A DNA stretch of 64,000 bases from Ruminococcus sp. AF31-8BH (GTDB lineage: Bacteria; Bacillota; Clostridia; Lachnospirales; Lachnospiraceae): NCBI RefSeq assembly GCF_003460605.1, contig NZ_QTVN01000014.1, positions 1 to 64,000 of the forward strand, given 5' to 3'. Within the stretch, counting starts at the first letter, position 1; each line of letters begins with the position of its first letter. The position numbers and the translations under genes are program-made. The notes below the pieces were generated by a model. It saw nothing but the letters and a program-made list of their open reading frames with translations, did no database searches and was not told the DNA's origin. Below, piece after piece: positions 41,794-50,330 of this stretch.

Positions 41794-42729
41794 GTGGAAT
41801 TAAAGAAACGGGAAAGGGAAGCAAGAAGAAAAAGAATCAAAAACAATCGTGTTTTATATCTGATGATTCTGCCGATCCTTTTGTGGTATGTATTGTTCTG
41901 TTATCTGCCCATTGCTGGCGGTTTGTCCCTGTCATTTCGAAATTATCGATTTGACATGGGGATCTGGAAAAGTCCTTTTGTAGGGCTGGCACATTTTCAG
42001 AAAATGATGACTGACTCGGAATTTTTAAGAGCGGTGTCAAACACTATTATCATCAGCCTTGGAAGAATTGCCTTTCAGATGCCCTGTGCCATTGCTGTTG
42101 CAGTTTTTCTAAATGAAATAAGATCTGGAAAGCTGAAGAAATTTTTTCAGACTATCATAACCTTTCCGCATTTTATTTCCTGGGTGGTACTGGCTGGAAT
42201 CTTGATCAATCTGTTTGGTTCCGGCGGGATTATCAATCAGATTCTGGGAGCATTTGGACTGGCTTCTGTTTCCCCAATTGCGGGAGCGCAGAGTTTCCGG
42301 CCTTTTATCTGGATTTCAAATATCTGGAAGGAAGTGGGATGGGATTCCATTATTTACATCGCAGCAATTGCATCCATTGATCCGGGACTTTATGAGGCTG
42401 CGGAGGTGGATGGAGCCTCCAGGCTGCAGAGAATCTGGCACATTACACTGCCGGGAATTCGAAGCACCATTGCCATTATGCTGATCCTGGCTGTGGGACA
42501 GGTGATGACAAATGGTTCCTTTGATCAGATTTTCAATCTGTATTCCCCAAGCGTTTATGCAGTGGGAGATACCCTAGATACCTATATTTTTCGAGAATCA
42601 TTTATTACAGGCGGTCTGAACTTCGGATATTCCACCGCGATCGGACTGTTCAAATCTGTAATCGGAATCATCATGATCACCATTGCAAACAAAACGGTTA
42701 CGGCAATGGGTGAGAATGGACTGTATTAG
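41794..42729 (+). CDS. Sugar ABC transporter permease (LplB-like)
   Basis: A 311-residue membrane protein with about six helices, carbohydrate uptake type 1. The EAA loop reads YEAAEVDGASRLQRIWHITL and contacts the shared ATPase. I choose GTG 41794, preceded by a strong GGAGGTGAGG; the ATG at 41737 has no site. With the next gene it forms the membrane pore for an oligosaccharide. Confidence 0.9.
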   Translation: MELKKREREARRKRIKNNRVLYLMILPILLWYVLFCYLPIAGGLSLSFRNYRFDMGIWKSPFVGLAHFQKMMTDSEFLRAVSNTIIISLGRIAFQMPCAIAVAVFLNEIRSGKLKKFFQTIITFPHFISWVVLAGILINLFGSGGIINQILGAFGLASVSPIAGAQSFRPFIWISNIWKEVGWDSIIYIAAIASIDPGLYEAAEVDGASRLQRIWHITLPGIRSTIAIMLILAVGQVMTNGSFDQIFNLYSPSVYAVGDTLDTYIFRESFITGGLNFGYSTAIGLFKSVIGIIMITIANKTVTAMGENGLY

Positions 42730-42738
42730 GAGGGGAAC

Positions 42739-43608
42739 ATGAAAAAGAGTCGTACATTTGATGTGGTTGTAATCATAATGTTTGCAGCACTGGCGCTGCT
42801 TACCTTATATCCTTTTTACAATGTTATCATATTATCCTTTTCCAATACGGAGTCTGTGGCAAAGCACATTCCATACCTTCTGCCATTCGCATTGGATCTC
42901 ACCGGATACAAGACCATTATACAGGATTCGGATTTTATCAATTCCCTGCTGGTATCCTTATTTGTAACCATTGTGGGAACTGCAGTAAACATGGTACTTT
43001 CCGTAATTGCAGCCTATGTGCTTTCCAGAAAGTATCTGGATGGAAGAAACATGATCATGTCCGTGATCGTATTTACCATGCTGTTTGGCGGCGGACTGGT
43101 GCCGACCTACATGGTAATCAAGGATATGGGACTGATCAACAAGGTATGGGCCATGATTCTTCCAACTGCCATCAATACTTACTATCTGATCATTATGAAA
43201 AATTATTTCCTGGGATTGCCGGACGGGCTGTTTGAGGCAGCCAAGCTGGATGGGGCAGGAGAATGGACCATGCTGTGGAAGGTGGCATTTCCCCTTTCCA
43301 AACCGATTATGGCAACCTTTACCCTGTTCTATGCTGTAGACCGCTGGAATGAGTGGTACAACGCACTACTTTACATCAACAAAAAAGCGTTGTCACCGCT
43401 GCAGATCTACCTGCGTGATATTCTGACTAGCCTGAATTCGCAGCTTTCTACCCAGGCACAGCAGATGATGGGAAGCACCCAGAAAGTATCTACCTCTGCG
43501 GTACAGATGGCAACAATTGTGATAACTGCCCTGCCAATTATGCTGGTTTATCCATATCTTCAGAAATATTTTGTCAATGGAGTTATGGTTGGCGGAATCA
43601 AGGAATAA
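42739..43608 (+). CDS. Sugar ABC transporter permease (YtcP-like)
   Basis: A 289-residue permease, with six membrane helices and the EAA loop FEAAKLDGAGEWTMLWKVAF. The ending VNGVMVGGIKE is characteristic of YtcP/LplC-type partners. It begins nine bases after the first permease gene with AGGAGGGG as ribosome site. The cognate ATPase (MsmX-like) is not in the window, as usual for this class. Confidence 0.92.
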   Translation: MKKSRTFDVVVIIMFAALALLTLYPFYNVIILSFSNTESVAKHIPYLLPFALDLTGYKTIIQDSDFINSLLVSLFVTIVGTAVNMVLSVIAAYVLSRKYLDGRNMIMSVIVFTMLFGGGLVPTYMVIKDMGLINKVWAMILPTAINTYYLIIMKNYFLGLPDGLFEAAKLDGAGEWTMLWKVAFPLSKPIMATFTLFYAVDRWNEWYNALLYINKKALSPLQIYLRDILTSLNSQLSTQAQQMMGSTQKVSTSAVQMATIVITALPIMLVYPYLQKYFVNGVMVGGIKE

Positions 43609-43683
43609 CGAAACACTTACAGGAAATACAAAGCCTGTGTGTATAAAAAAACGTGAAAGAGTTTCATTAAAGGAGGAAACAGG

Positions 43684-45231
43684 ATGAGAAAAGGAATGAA
43701 GCGTTTTATGAGTATGGGACTTGGAGCAGTGATAGCACTGACTGGAACTGGCGCCTCTGCAATGTGTGTGCAGGCAGCAGATGACCCGGTGGAGATTTCT
43801 ATTGCCTACTGGGATGCGGATTCTGCATTTGTAGGAGATGATGTGCTCAGTGAGATCGAGGACAAGCTGAACATTAAGATCACTCCGGTAAATATTACAT
43901 GGGATGATTATACCCAGAAAATCCAGCTGTGGGCTTCTTCTGGAAGTCTGCCGGATGTATTTGCAGGGGATTTCCGAAACAGCAAAACCTTTACAGACTG
44001 GGCAACTCAGGGCGTGATCAAGGCAATCCCGGAGGATCTTTCCGCATATCCAAATTTGGAAGAGTATATGTCCAATGAGGAAATCGTCAGCAGTGCAAAG
44101 GTAGACGGAACCGTTTACTGCATTCCGAGAAAATCCTATGTCTCCCAGGAATGGACTTCCATGGACCGTGAGATTGCTTACCGCTGGGATCTGGCACAAG
44201 AGGCCGGAATCACAGAAGAGCCAACTACCTGGCAGGAATTTGATGAGATGATCCAGGCAATTATGAAAGCAGACCCGGAGGGTACTGGAATCCAGGGTAT
44301 GACAGCAAATACAAAAGGCCTTTTCAGTGCCATGTTCCTTCCTTATTCTTCCATGATCGCATGTGACCAGGGAATTGCTTACAAATGGGTAGAAACAGAA
44401 GATGGAACCTATGAGCCTGCTTATTTTGCAGAGGATATGATTCCTGCATTCCAGCTGATGAGAGATTTATACGAGGATGGAACTATTGAGAAAGACATTG
44501 CCCTGACTAACAACCAGTCTTCCAGAGAAAAATTCCTTCAGGGAAAGAGTGCTGCAATCCTTTATGCAGGCGGCGTTGGTGCTGACAATTATAACAATCT
44601 TGCCAAATACTGGGACAGCGTTCATGGAGAAGACTTCCTGACGGATGTAAAGGTTCTGAATCTGATGCCTGACAAAGATGGAAATACCGCATATCCAGTT
44701 TGGGATTATGCATGGAGCGAGAGCTACATTAATTCTTCAGTAGATGATGAGAAAATGGACAAGATCCTGAAGTTGTACGATTATCTTCTGTCAGATGAGG
44801 GAAGCTTAATGGGAACCTATGGACTAGAGGGAGATTTGTATGACCTGGAGGACGGCAAAGTAGTGCTTCATGATGATGTAAATGTAAAAGATACCTATCC
44901 TTGCATTAAGGTATTTGAATCTCTGGTTCGCTGGAATCCAAGCACCTATGATGAGAGATTTGCCACAGACTGGCCGGAAGCATATAACGAAGCAAACCGC
45001 AAGATCGTAGAGCAGGCAAAAGATGTGACCATTCCGGAATACAATTCTGAATGCACAGAAATTGTAAAAAAATTAGGCTTAGATCTGAATCTGGATCTTG
45101 AGACAGACACCATTACCATCATGACCGGAACAGATCCTGTAGAGGATATGTGGGCTGATATTTATGCAAAATATCAGAGCGACGGTCTGGATGATGTGAT
45201 CGAGCAGGTAAATGCAGAGCTGAATAAATAA
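43684..45231 (+). CDS. Extracellular sugar-binding protein of the ABC transporter
   Basis: A 515-residue solute-binding protein (LplA-like). It starts with a signal peptide (MRKGMKRFMSMGLGAVIAL) and ends it near MCVQAADD. The Cys here has Met before it, so the site is not a canonical lipobox; a VQA-AD signal-peptidase site is the alternative. Trp-rich clefts and the PDVFAGDF segment are typical. It should capture the oligosaccharide for the two permeases, which end 75 bases upstream. If it is not lipid-anchored, how it stays on the cell is unclear. Confidence 0.88.
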   Translation: MRKGMKRFMSMGLGAVIALTGTGASAMCVQAADDPVEISIAYWDADSAFVGDDVLSEIEDKLNIKITPVNITWDDYTQKIQLWASSGSLPDVFAGDFRNSKTFTDWATQGVIKAIPEDLSAYPNLEEYMSNEEIVSSAKVDGTVYCIPRKSYVSQEWTSMDREIAYRWDLAQEAGITEEPTTWQEFDEMIQAIMKADPEGTGIQGMTANTKGLFSAMFLPYSSMIACDQGIAYKWVETEDGTYEPAYFAEDMIPAFQLMRDLYEDGTIEKDIALTNNQSSREKFLQGKSAAILYAGGVGADNYNNLAKYWDSVHGEDFLTDVKVLNLMPDKDGNTAYPVWDYAWSESYINSSVDDEKMDKILKLYDYLLSDEGSLMGTYGLEGDLYDLEDGKVVLHDDVNVKDTYPCIKVFESLVRWNPSTYDERFATDWPEAYNEANRKIVEQAKDVTIPEYNSECTEIVKKLGLDLNLDLETDTITIMTGTDPVEDMWADIYAKYQSDGLDDVIEQVNAELNK

Positions 45232-45325
45232 TCGAATTTCAAAAAGATGAAGTGAAAATTGAAGTGAGGGACCGGGCATATTGAGCGTATATTTCCGGTC
45301 CCTTATTTTCGGAAAGAGAGGAAGT

Positions 45326-46774
45326 ATGTTTCAGGAATTGGTACATAAAGCAGACCTTGGAAACGGATATTATCAGAATCCCATTCTGGATGGAGACTAT
45401 GCAGACCCGGCGGTTTTCAGGGAAGGGGAAAATTATTATCTGACAGCGTCTACAGGCCCTTACTATCCAGGCTTATCTATTTACTGGTCAAAGGATCTGG
45501 TAAACTGGAAGCTGATCTGCCATCCTCTTCGAAAGTTTGAAGGGGAAGTGTGGGCACCGGATATTTTGAAATATAAAGACCGATATTATATTTACTTTTG
45601 CGGACAGGGAACCAACTGGGTGATCTGGTCTGAAAAAATAGACGGAGCCTGGAGCGAGGCCATTGATTTGAAAATCGGACATATTGATCCGGGGCATGTG
45701 ACGGATGAAAAAGGAAAACGCTATCTGCTGCTTTCCGAAAACAGTATGGTTCCCCTGTCAGAGGATGGGCTTCAGACAGCAGGAGAGATGCGTCAGCTTT
45801 TTGAAGCACCGGAGATTTCAGATCAGTGGGACATTGAGGGGGCCTTCCCGGAAGCTCCTAATATTTTCAAAAAGGATGGATTTTATTATCTCACCTATGC
45901 AGACGGCGGAACATCCGGCCCGGCGACTTCACATATGATCATGTGCGCAAGAGCCAGAAGCCTGACCGGTCCATGGGAAGTATCTCCGTACAATCCGGTT
46001 GTGCATACCTGGAACCGAAATGAAAAGTGGCAGTCAAAGGGACATGGACATTTTGTGGAGGATCTGGCTGGAAACTGGTGGGTAATCTATCATGCTTATG
46101 AAAAAGGGTATGCCGCCCATGGAAGAAAGCTTTTGCTGTCTCCTGTAGAATTTATGGAAGATGGCTGGCCGCTGGTGACGCAGCGGGCGGATGAAGCTTC
46201 GAAGAAACCGGCAGGCGAAAAGATAACAGACACAAGTTGTTTTTCAGATGATTTTTCTGAAGAGAAAATCACAGGCTGGAGGGCGTGGGGGAAATTTGAC
46301 CCTGCAAATTACAGGAGAGGGGAAGATGGGCTGAAAATGCAGGCAACAGGAGCAGACATTTTTGCTTCTAATCCGTTTACTTTGATCACCGGAGATCACA
46401 GTTATGAGGCATCGGTTTATGTGTGTCCGGAAGCGGAATGTGAGGCGGGATTGATTTTGCAGTATAACAGCCGTATTTATAATGGAGTAGGTCTGAAAAA
46501 CGGGATTCTGACCATCTATCGGTTGGGATGTGTTCTCGCGGTGAAGGAAATCGGCGCAGAAGAATGCTGGCTGAAAATGCGAAACGATGAGCAGTATCTT
46601 TGCTTTTTCTACAGCCTGGACGGAATGCATTATAAGAAGCTGAACTATGTAATTAACACGGAAAGCCAGAATACCCATGCTTACAATGGTTTTCTTAGCT
46701 TAAGGCCGGGACTGTTTGCTGCCGGGAAGAACTTTGCGTTGTTCCAAAATTTTGTATATCGCGGATTGAAATAG
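45326..46774 (+). CDS. Glycoside hydrolase family 43 enzyme
   Basis: A 482-residue five-bladed propeller glycosidase, likely beta-xylosidase or arabinofuranosidase. NPILDGDYADPAVFREG near the start holds the catalytic base Asp; HIDPGHVTDEKG and the GAFPEAPNIFKKDGFYYL segment hold the pKa-modulating Asp and catalytic Glu positions. A C-terminal beta-sandwich (about 330-482) with YEASVYVCPEAECEAGLILQ is the GH43 accessory domain. No signal peptide: it would act inside on imported oligosaccharides. ATG 45326 follows AGAGAGGAAG; the earlier start at 45281 does not. Confidence 0.9.
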   Translation: MFQELVHKADLGNGYYQNPILDGDYADPAVFREGENYYLTASTGPYYPGLSIYWSKDLVNWKLICHPLRKFEGEVWAPDILKYKDRYYIYFCGQGTNWVIWSEKIDGAWSEAIDLKIGHIDPGHVTDEKGKRYLLLSENSMVPLSEDGLQTAGEMRQLFEAPEISDQWDIEGAFPEAPNIFKKDGFYYLTYADGGTSGPATSHMIMCARARSLTGPWEVSPYNPVVHTWNRNEKWQSKGHGHFVEDLAGNWWVIYHAYEKGYAAHGRKLLLSPVEFMEDGWPLVTQRADEASKKPAGEKITDTSCFSDDFSEEKITGWRAWGKFDPANYRRGEDGLKMQATGADIFASNPFTLITGDHSYEASVYVCPEAECEAGLILQYNSRIYNGVGLKNGILTIYRLGCVLAVKEIGAEECWLKMRNDEQYLCFFYSLDGMHYKKLNYVINTESQNTHAYNGFLSLRPGLFAAGKNFALFQNFVYRGLK

Positions 46775-46801
46775 AAGGCAGATTATGAAAAGGAGAAAAA
46801 G

Positions 46802-47752
46802 ATGAGCGCATATTTATTTGTACATTTTCAGGAGAAAAAAACACCGGATGGGGAGCAGGCGCGCTTTGCTGTGAGTAAAGACGGGTATCACTGGGAAGCT
46901 TTGAATGGGGGACAGCCCGTGCTGTGGTCTTACCAGGGAGAAAAAGGAGGACGGGATTTCGCCATCGTAAGAAACCGGTTCAATGGGAAATTTTATATTC
47001 TGGGGACAGATTTAAGCATTTCCTATGAAATGAACGGGAGGTATGGCGGATCCTGGGATGCAATTTCCAGAATGGGAAGCAAGTGCCTGATTCAGTGGGA
47101 GTCTGAGGATCTGGTCCACTGGTCAAGGCAGAAAATGCTCTATCTTGGGGATGAAACCTTTGGCTGTTTCTGGGCACCGGATGTGATTTACGATCCAATA
47201 GAAGAAAATTACATTGTGCACTGGTCATCAAGCCGAAACTTTGATGATTTTTCCAGCAAAGCGATTTATGCCAGCCGTACCCGGGATTTTGAACATTTCA
47301 CTAGGCCCTTTCTGCTGTTTGAACTGGAGGGGAGCACGGTCATTGACTCTGCCATTTATGAAGAGAATGGCTTGTATTACCTGTTCGTAAAAAATGAAGA
47401 CCGCGCCACCAGAATACGGCTTTATAAAAGCGAAAGTCCAACAGGCCCCTATGTTCCCGTGGAAGCTTTTGATAAAAGTATGGATAAACTGGAGGCTGGA
47501 ATGTATGAAGGTCCGGCAGCAGTTCAGCTGGAAGATGGCAGCTGGAACTTGTTTTTGGACTACTATGGAAAAAACAGAAAAGGCATCGGATATATGGCAT
47601 TTTACGGGAAAAGCCTGGCAGCCGGGACCTTTGAATGTTGTGATGAGAAATGCTTTTTCCCCTATCTGTTTAAGCACGGTACCATTCTGAAAATAACAGA
47701 AGAAGAGTATGATCGCCTGAAATCTTGGGACTGGGAAACGGAAGAAGAATAA
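46802..47752 (+). CDS. GH43-like family enzyme (cytoplasmic)
   Basis: A 316-residue beta-propeller protein of the GH43/GH62-like group. Repeated blade motifs include RFAVSKDGYHWEAL, FWAPDVIYDPIEENYIVHWS and MYEGPAAVQLEDGSWNLFLD. The Asp of WAPDV and Glu of YEGP are the expected catalytic positions. No signal peptide. It starts 27 bases after the previous GH43 and follows AAAAGGAG. Together they could remove arabinose and xylose units from arabinoxylan fragments. The exact substrate cannot be told. Confidence 0.82.
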   Translation: MSAYLFVHFQEKKTPDGEQARFAVSKDGYHWEALNGGQPVLWSYQGEKGGRDFAIVRNRFNGKFYILGTDLSISYEMNGRYGGSWDAISRMGSKCLIQWESEDLVHWSRQKMLYLGDETFGCFWAPDVIYDPIEENYIVHWSSSRNFDDFSSKAIYASRTRDFEHFTRPFLLFELEGSTVIDSAIYEENGLYYLFVKNEDRATRIRLYKSESPTGPYVPVEAFDKSMDKLEAGMYEGPAAVQLEDGSWNLFLDYYGKNRKGIGYMAFYGKSLAAGTFECCDEKCFFPYLFKHGTILKITEEEYDRLKSWDWETEEE

Positions 47753-47860
47753 AAGCATGATAAAAATGGCAGTTAATAAAAAATCCATAATATATTCATA
47801 AAAAATACATAAAATTATGGTATCTATTAGATATCCGAGTCGAATATGTATAATGATATA

Positions 47861-48015
47861 ACGCAAAGGTCGCATTATGAACATGATGCATAAGAGAGAA
47901 TCCGGTGAGAATCCGGAACGATGCCGTCACTGTGTAAGGGAGCTGCTTCAGAGCCCACTGGGTAACCGGGAAGGGGAAGCAGTGTTGAACGAAGTCAGGA
48001 GAACTGCCTTTGCGT
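47861..48015 (+). promoter_or_regulatory. Cobalamin (B12) riboswitch
   Basis: The closing stem is ACGCAAAGG (47861-47869) with CCTTTGCGT (48007-48015). Inside lie GAATCCGGTGAGAATCCGGA, GCCGTCACTGT, AGCCCACTGG and the B12 box AGTCAGGAGAACTGCC (47993-48008), in the order expected for the aptamer. A terminator hairpin follows at 48148-48176, so cobalamin should reduce transcription of the downstream cbiK-like gene. Confidence 0.95.
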
Positions 48016-48067
48016 GGAATTGTGGGTCTGCGGTACACAGAACCTTATTCTCATAGCAATATATAGG

Positions 48068-48109
48068 AATGATACCAGTGTCAAAAGATATTTTGATACT
48101 CATATCATT
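48068..48109. repeat. Short inverted repeat inside the riboswitch expression platform
   Basis: AATGATACCAGTGTCAAAA (48068-48086) faces TTTTGATACTCATATCATT (48091-48109). The same ATGATACCAGTGTCAAAA end occurs at 52434, in a longer 205-bp element. It sits between aptamer and terminator. Confidence 0.75.
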
Positions 48110-48147
48110 GTAATCCTGTTTGGAGGAAATGTGTTTATGAGGAAAGT

Positions 48148-48176
48148 GCAGCTGCAGAGTTTGCAGCTGCTTTTTT
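48148..48176 (+). terminator. Riboswitch terminator
   Basis: GCAGCTGCA (48148-48156) and TGCAGCTGC (48162-48170) form a stem followed by six T. It is about 105 bases before the cbiK-like start. Confidence 0.8.
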
Positions 48177-48280
48177 ACAAAGCAGGAATCACAGAAGCTT
48201 CCTGCCGTAGAAAAAGCCCTGCCGGGCCGTGTCCTTATACATAATTCAATCCGGAAATACAGGAAAAAGAGGAAAAAGAA

Positions 48281-49573
48281 ATGAAAAGAAAATCTTTATT
48301 AGCACTGCTTCTTGCAGCATCCATGGCAGCAAGCATGACTGCAGCAACAGGAACTGTTGCATTTGCAGAGGAAGCAACCGAGGAGACAACTGACGAAGCA
48401 GCAGATGACGCAGCAGATGACGCTGAGGCAGCAGATGACGCTGAGGCAGCAGACGACGCTGAGACAGCAGACGATGCAGAGGCATCTGACGCAGATCAGG
48501 AGGCAGCTGATAAAGTTGCAGCACTTATCGATGCAATCTATGTTCAGGAGAGAACAGACGACACAGATGCACAGTGCAAGGAAGCTAAGGAAGCATGGGA
48601 TGCTCTGACAGACGCTCAGAAAGAGCTGGTAGAGGGAGAAGAAGCAAGCCCGGAATATTTCGGACGCGATACAGGAGATGCTTCCAAGGATGATCCTCGT
48701 AACCAGGATGAGATCGGTGAGAACGAGCTTCTTGTGGTAAGCTTTGGTACTTCCTTCAACGACAGCCGTGTTGAGGATATCAAGGGAATCGAGGATGCTC
48801 TTGCAGAAGCTTTCCCGGACTGGTCTGTAAGAAGAGCATTTACCGCTCAGATCATCATCAACCATGTACAGGCAAGAGATGATGAGCACATCGACAACAT
48901 GCAGCAGGCACTTGACCGTGCAGTAGCAAACGGTGTTAAGAATCTGGTTGTTCAGCCTACACACCTTATGCACGGTGCAGAGTACGATGAGATGGTAGAA
49001 GCTATCGATGAGTACAAAGATAAATTTGAGTCTGTAGCAATCGCTGAGCCAATGCTTGGTGAGGTTGGATCAGACGCTACTGCTATCAACGAAGACAAGG
49101 CTGCTGTTGCACAGGCAGTTACAGATGCAGCTGTAAAGAGCGCAGGATATGACAGCATGGAAGCTGCTGCTGAGGATGGAACCGCATTCGTATTCATGGG
49201 ACACGGAACCTCTCACACAGCAAATGTTACATACAACCAGATGCAGACACAGATGGAGAAGCTTGGATTTACAAACGCATTCATCGGTACTGTAGAGGGT
49301 GAGCCGGAAGATACCGCTTGCGATGTTGTAATCGACAAAGTAAAAGATGCAGGCTTCAAGAAGGTTGTTCTTCGTCCGCTTATGGTTGTTGCAGGTGACC
49401 ATGCAAACAACGATATGGCCGGTGACGATGAGGATTCCTGGAAGAGCATGTTCGAGGCTTCCGGAGAGTTCGATGAGATCGATTGCCAGATCGAAGGACT
49501 TGGAAGAATTGATGCAGTTGAGCAGCTTTATGTAGAGCATACTCAGGAAGCAATTGATTCTATTGCAAAATAA
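48281..49573 (+). CDS. cbiK: Exported CbiK-like cobaltochelatase (sirohydrochlorin cobaltochelatase family)
   Basis: A 430-residue protein. Residues 1-28 are a signal peptide (MKRKSLLALLLAAS, with cleavage near AFA-EE). Residues about 29-75 are an acidic low-complexity repeat (ADDAEA units). After a short helix region, the CbiK domain begins near residue 145 (ENELLVVSFGTSF). His228, His231 (PTHLMHG) and His308, His312 (GHGTSH) match the family's metal-site histidines. CbiK inserts cobalt into sirohydrochlorin in the cytoplasm. Here it is exported, so it more likely binds tetrapyrroles, cobalt or cobalamin outside, like the periplasmic CbiK known from Desulfovibrio. The cobalamin riboswitch upstream supports a B12-related role. 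A NEAT-like gene follows after 51 bases. Confidence 0.87.
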   Translation: MKRKSLLALLLAASMAASMTAATGTVAFAEEATEETTDEAADDAADDAEAADDAEAADDAETADDAEASDADQEAADKVAALIDAIYVQERTDDTDAQCKEAKEAWDALTDAQKELVEGEEASPEYFGRDTGDASKDDPRNQDEIGENELLVVSFGTSFNDSRVEDIKGIEDALAEAFPDWSVRRAFTAQIIINHVQARDDEHIDNMQQALDRAVANGVKNLVVQPTHLMHGAEYDEMVEAIDEYKDKFESVAIAEPMLGEVGSDATAINEDKAAVAQAVTDAAVKSAGYDSMEAAAEDGTAFVFMGHGTSHTANVTYNQMQTQMEKLGFTNAFIGTVEGEPEDTACDVVIDKVKDAGFKKVVLRPLMVVAGDHANNDMAGDDEDSWKSMFEASGEFDEIDCQIEGLGRIDAVEQLYVEHTQEAIDSIAK

Positions 49574-49624
49574 TCTGTTGATGTTTTATTTTCAATTCAT
49601 CAAAAAGTAAGGAGAAAAGTTATT

Positions 49625-50212
49625 ATGAAACGTTCATTAGTCATTTTATTATCAGCAGTAAGTATTTCCACTATGACAGCAGGAAGTGTTGCACCTGTAT
49701 GGGCTGAAGCGGCACAGACAGAAGCTGCCAAAGCAGAGGACACCGCAGAAGCTGAGCTTGAAGACGGCGTATACGGTGTGGAGTTTGACACAGACAGCGG
49801 CATGTTCCATGTAAATGAGGCATGCAATGGAAGAGCAGTTCTTACAGTGAAGGATGGCAAAATGACCGTTCATATTACACTTGTCTCCAAGAATATCGTA
49901 AATCTTTTCCTTGGAACAGCTGAGGACGCACAGAAGGATGGAGCTGAACTGATCCAGCCTACTACAGATACTGTTACCTACAGTGACGGAATGTCAGAGG
50001 AGGTTTACGGCTTCAATGTTCCGGTTGAGAAGCTGGACGAAGAGTTTGACCTTGCCATCCTTGGCAAAAAGGGTAAATGGTATGATCATAAAGTCAGCGT
50101 AAAAGATGCAAAAGAGCAGACTGAGGAAGAGAAAAACGCAGTAGTGATCGGTGAGGATGACAGCGAGACAGCAGATGCTGAAGCAAAAGAAGCAGAGGAT
50201 TCCAAAAACTGA
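49625..50212 (+). CDS. Small exported NEAT-like protein
   Basis: A 195-residue protein: signal peptide (about 1-28, ending VWAEAAQ), a single beta-sandwich domain (about 45-160) and an acidic tail rich in Glu, Asp and Ala. The domain begins DGVYGVEFDTDSGMF and continues LTVKDGKMTVHITL, VYGFNVPVEKLDEEFDLAI and GKKGKWYDHKVSVKD. This order resembles the NEAT (iron-transport-associated) fold that binds haem. The heme-binding YxxxY motif is not evident: one Tyr is seen in WYDHK. It has no LPXTG anchor. It follows the exported CbiK under the same riboswitch, so binding of a corrinoid or other tetrapyrrole is a reasoned guess. Confidence 0.7.
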   Translation: MKRSLVILLSAVSISTMTAGSVAPVWAEAAQTEAAKAEDTAEAELEDGVYGVEFDTDSGMFHVNEACNGRAVLTVKDGKMTVHITLVSKNIVNLFLGTAEDAQKDGAELIQPTTDTVTYSDGMSEEVYGFNVPVEKLDEEFDLAILGKKGKWYDHKVSVKDAKEQTEEEKNAVVIGEDDSETADAEAKEAEDSKN

Positions 50213-50252
50213 TTTTCACAGCTAACAAGTAAACCCTTACAATATTTCTTAT

Positions 50253-50319
50253 AAAAAGACAGGCCCCGGGCAATATCATTTCTGTTAAATGATATTGATT
50301 CCGGGAAGCCTGTCTTTTT
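50253..50319. terminator. Bidirectional terminator
   Basis: AAAAAGACAGGC and GCCTGTCTTTTT, with inner CCGG/CCGG and AATATCATT / AATGATATT stems, form a long hairpin. It serves both the NEAT-like gene and the convergent agcS-type gene. Confidence 0.9.
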
Positions 50320-50330
50320 ATATATCTGTT

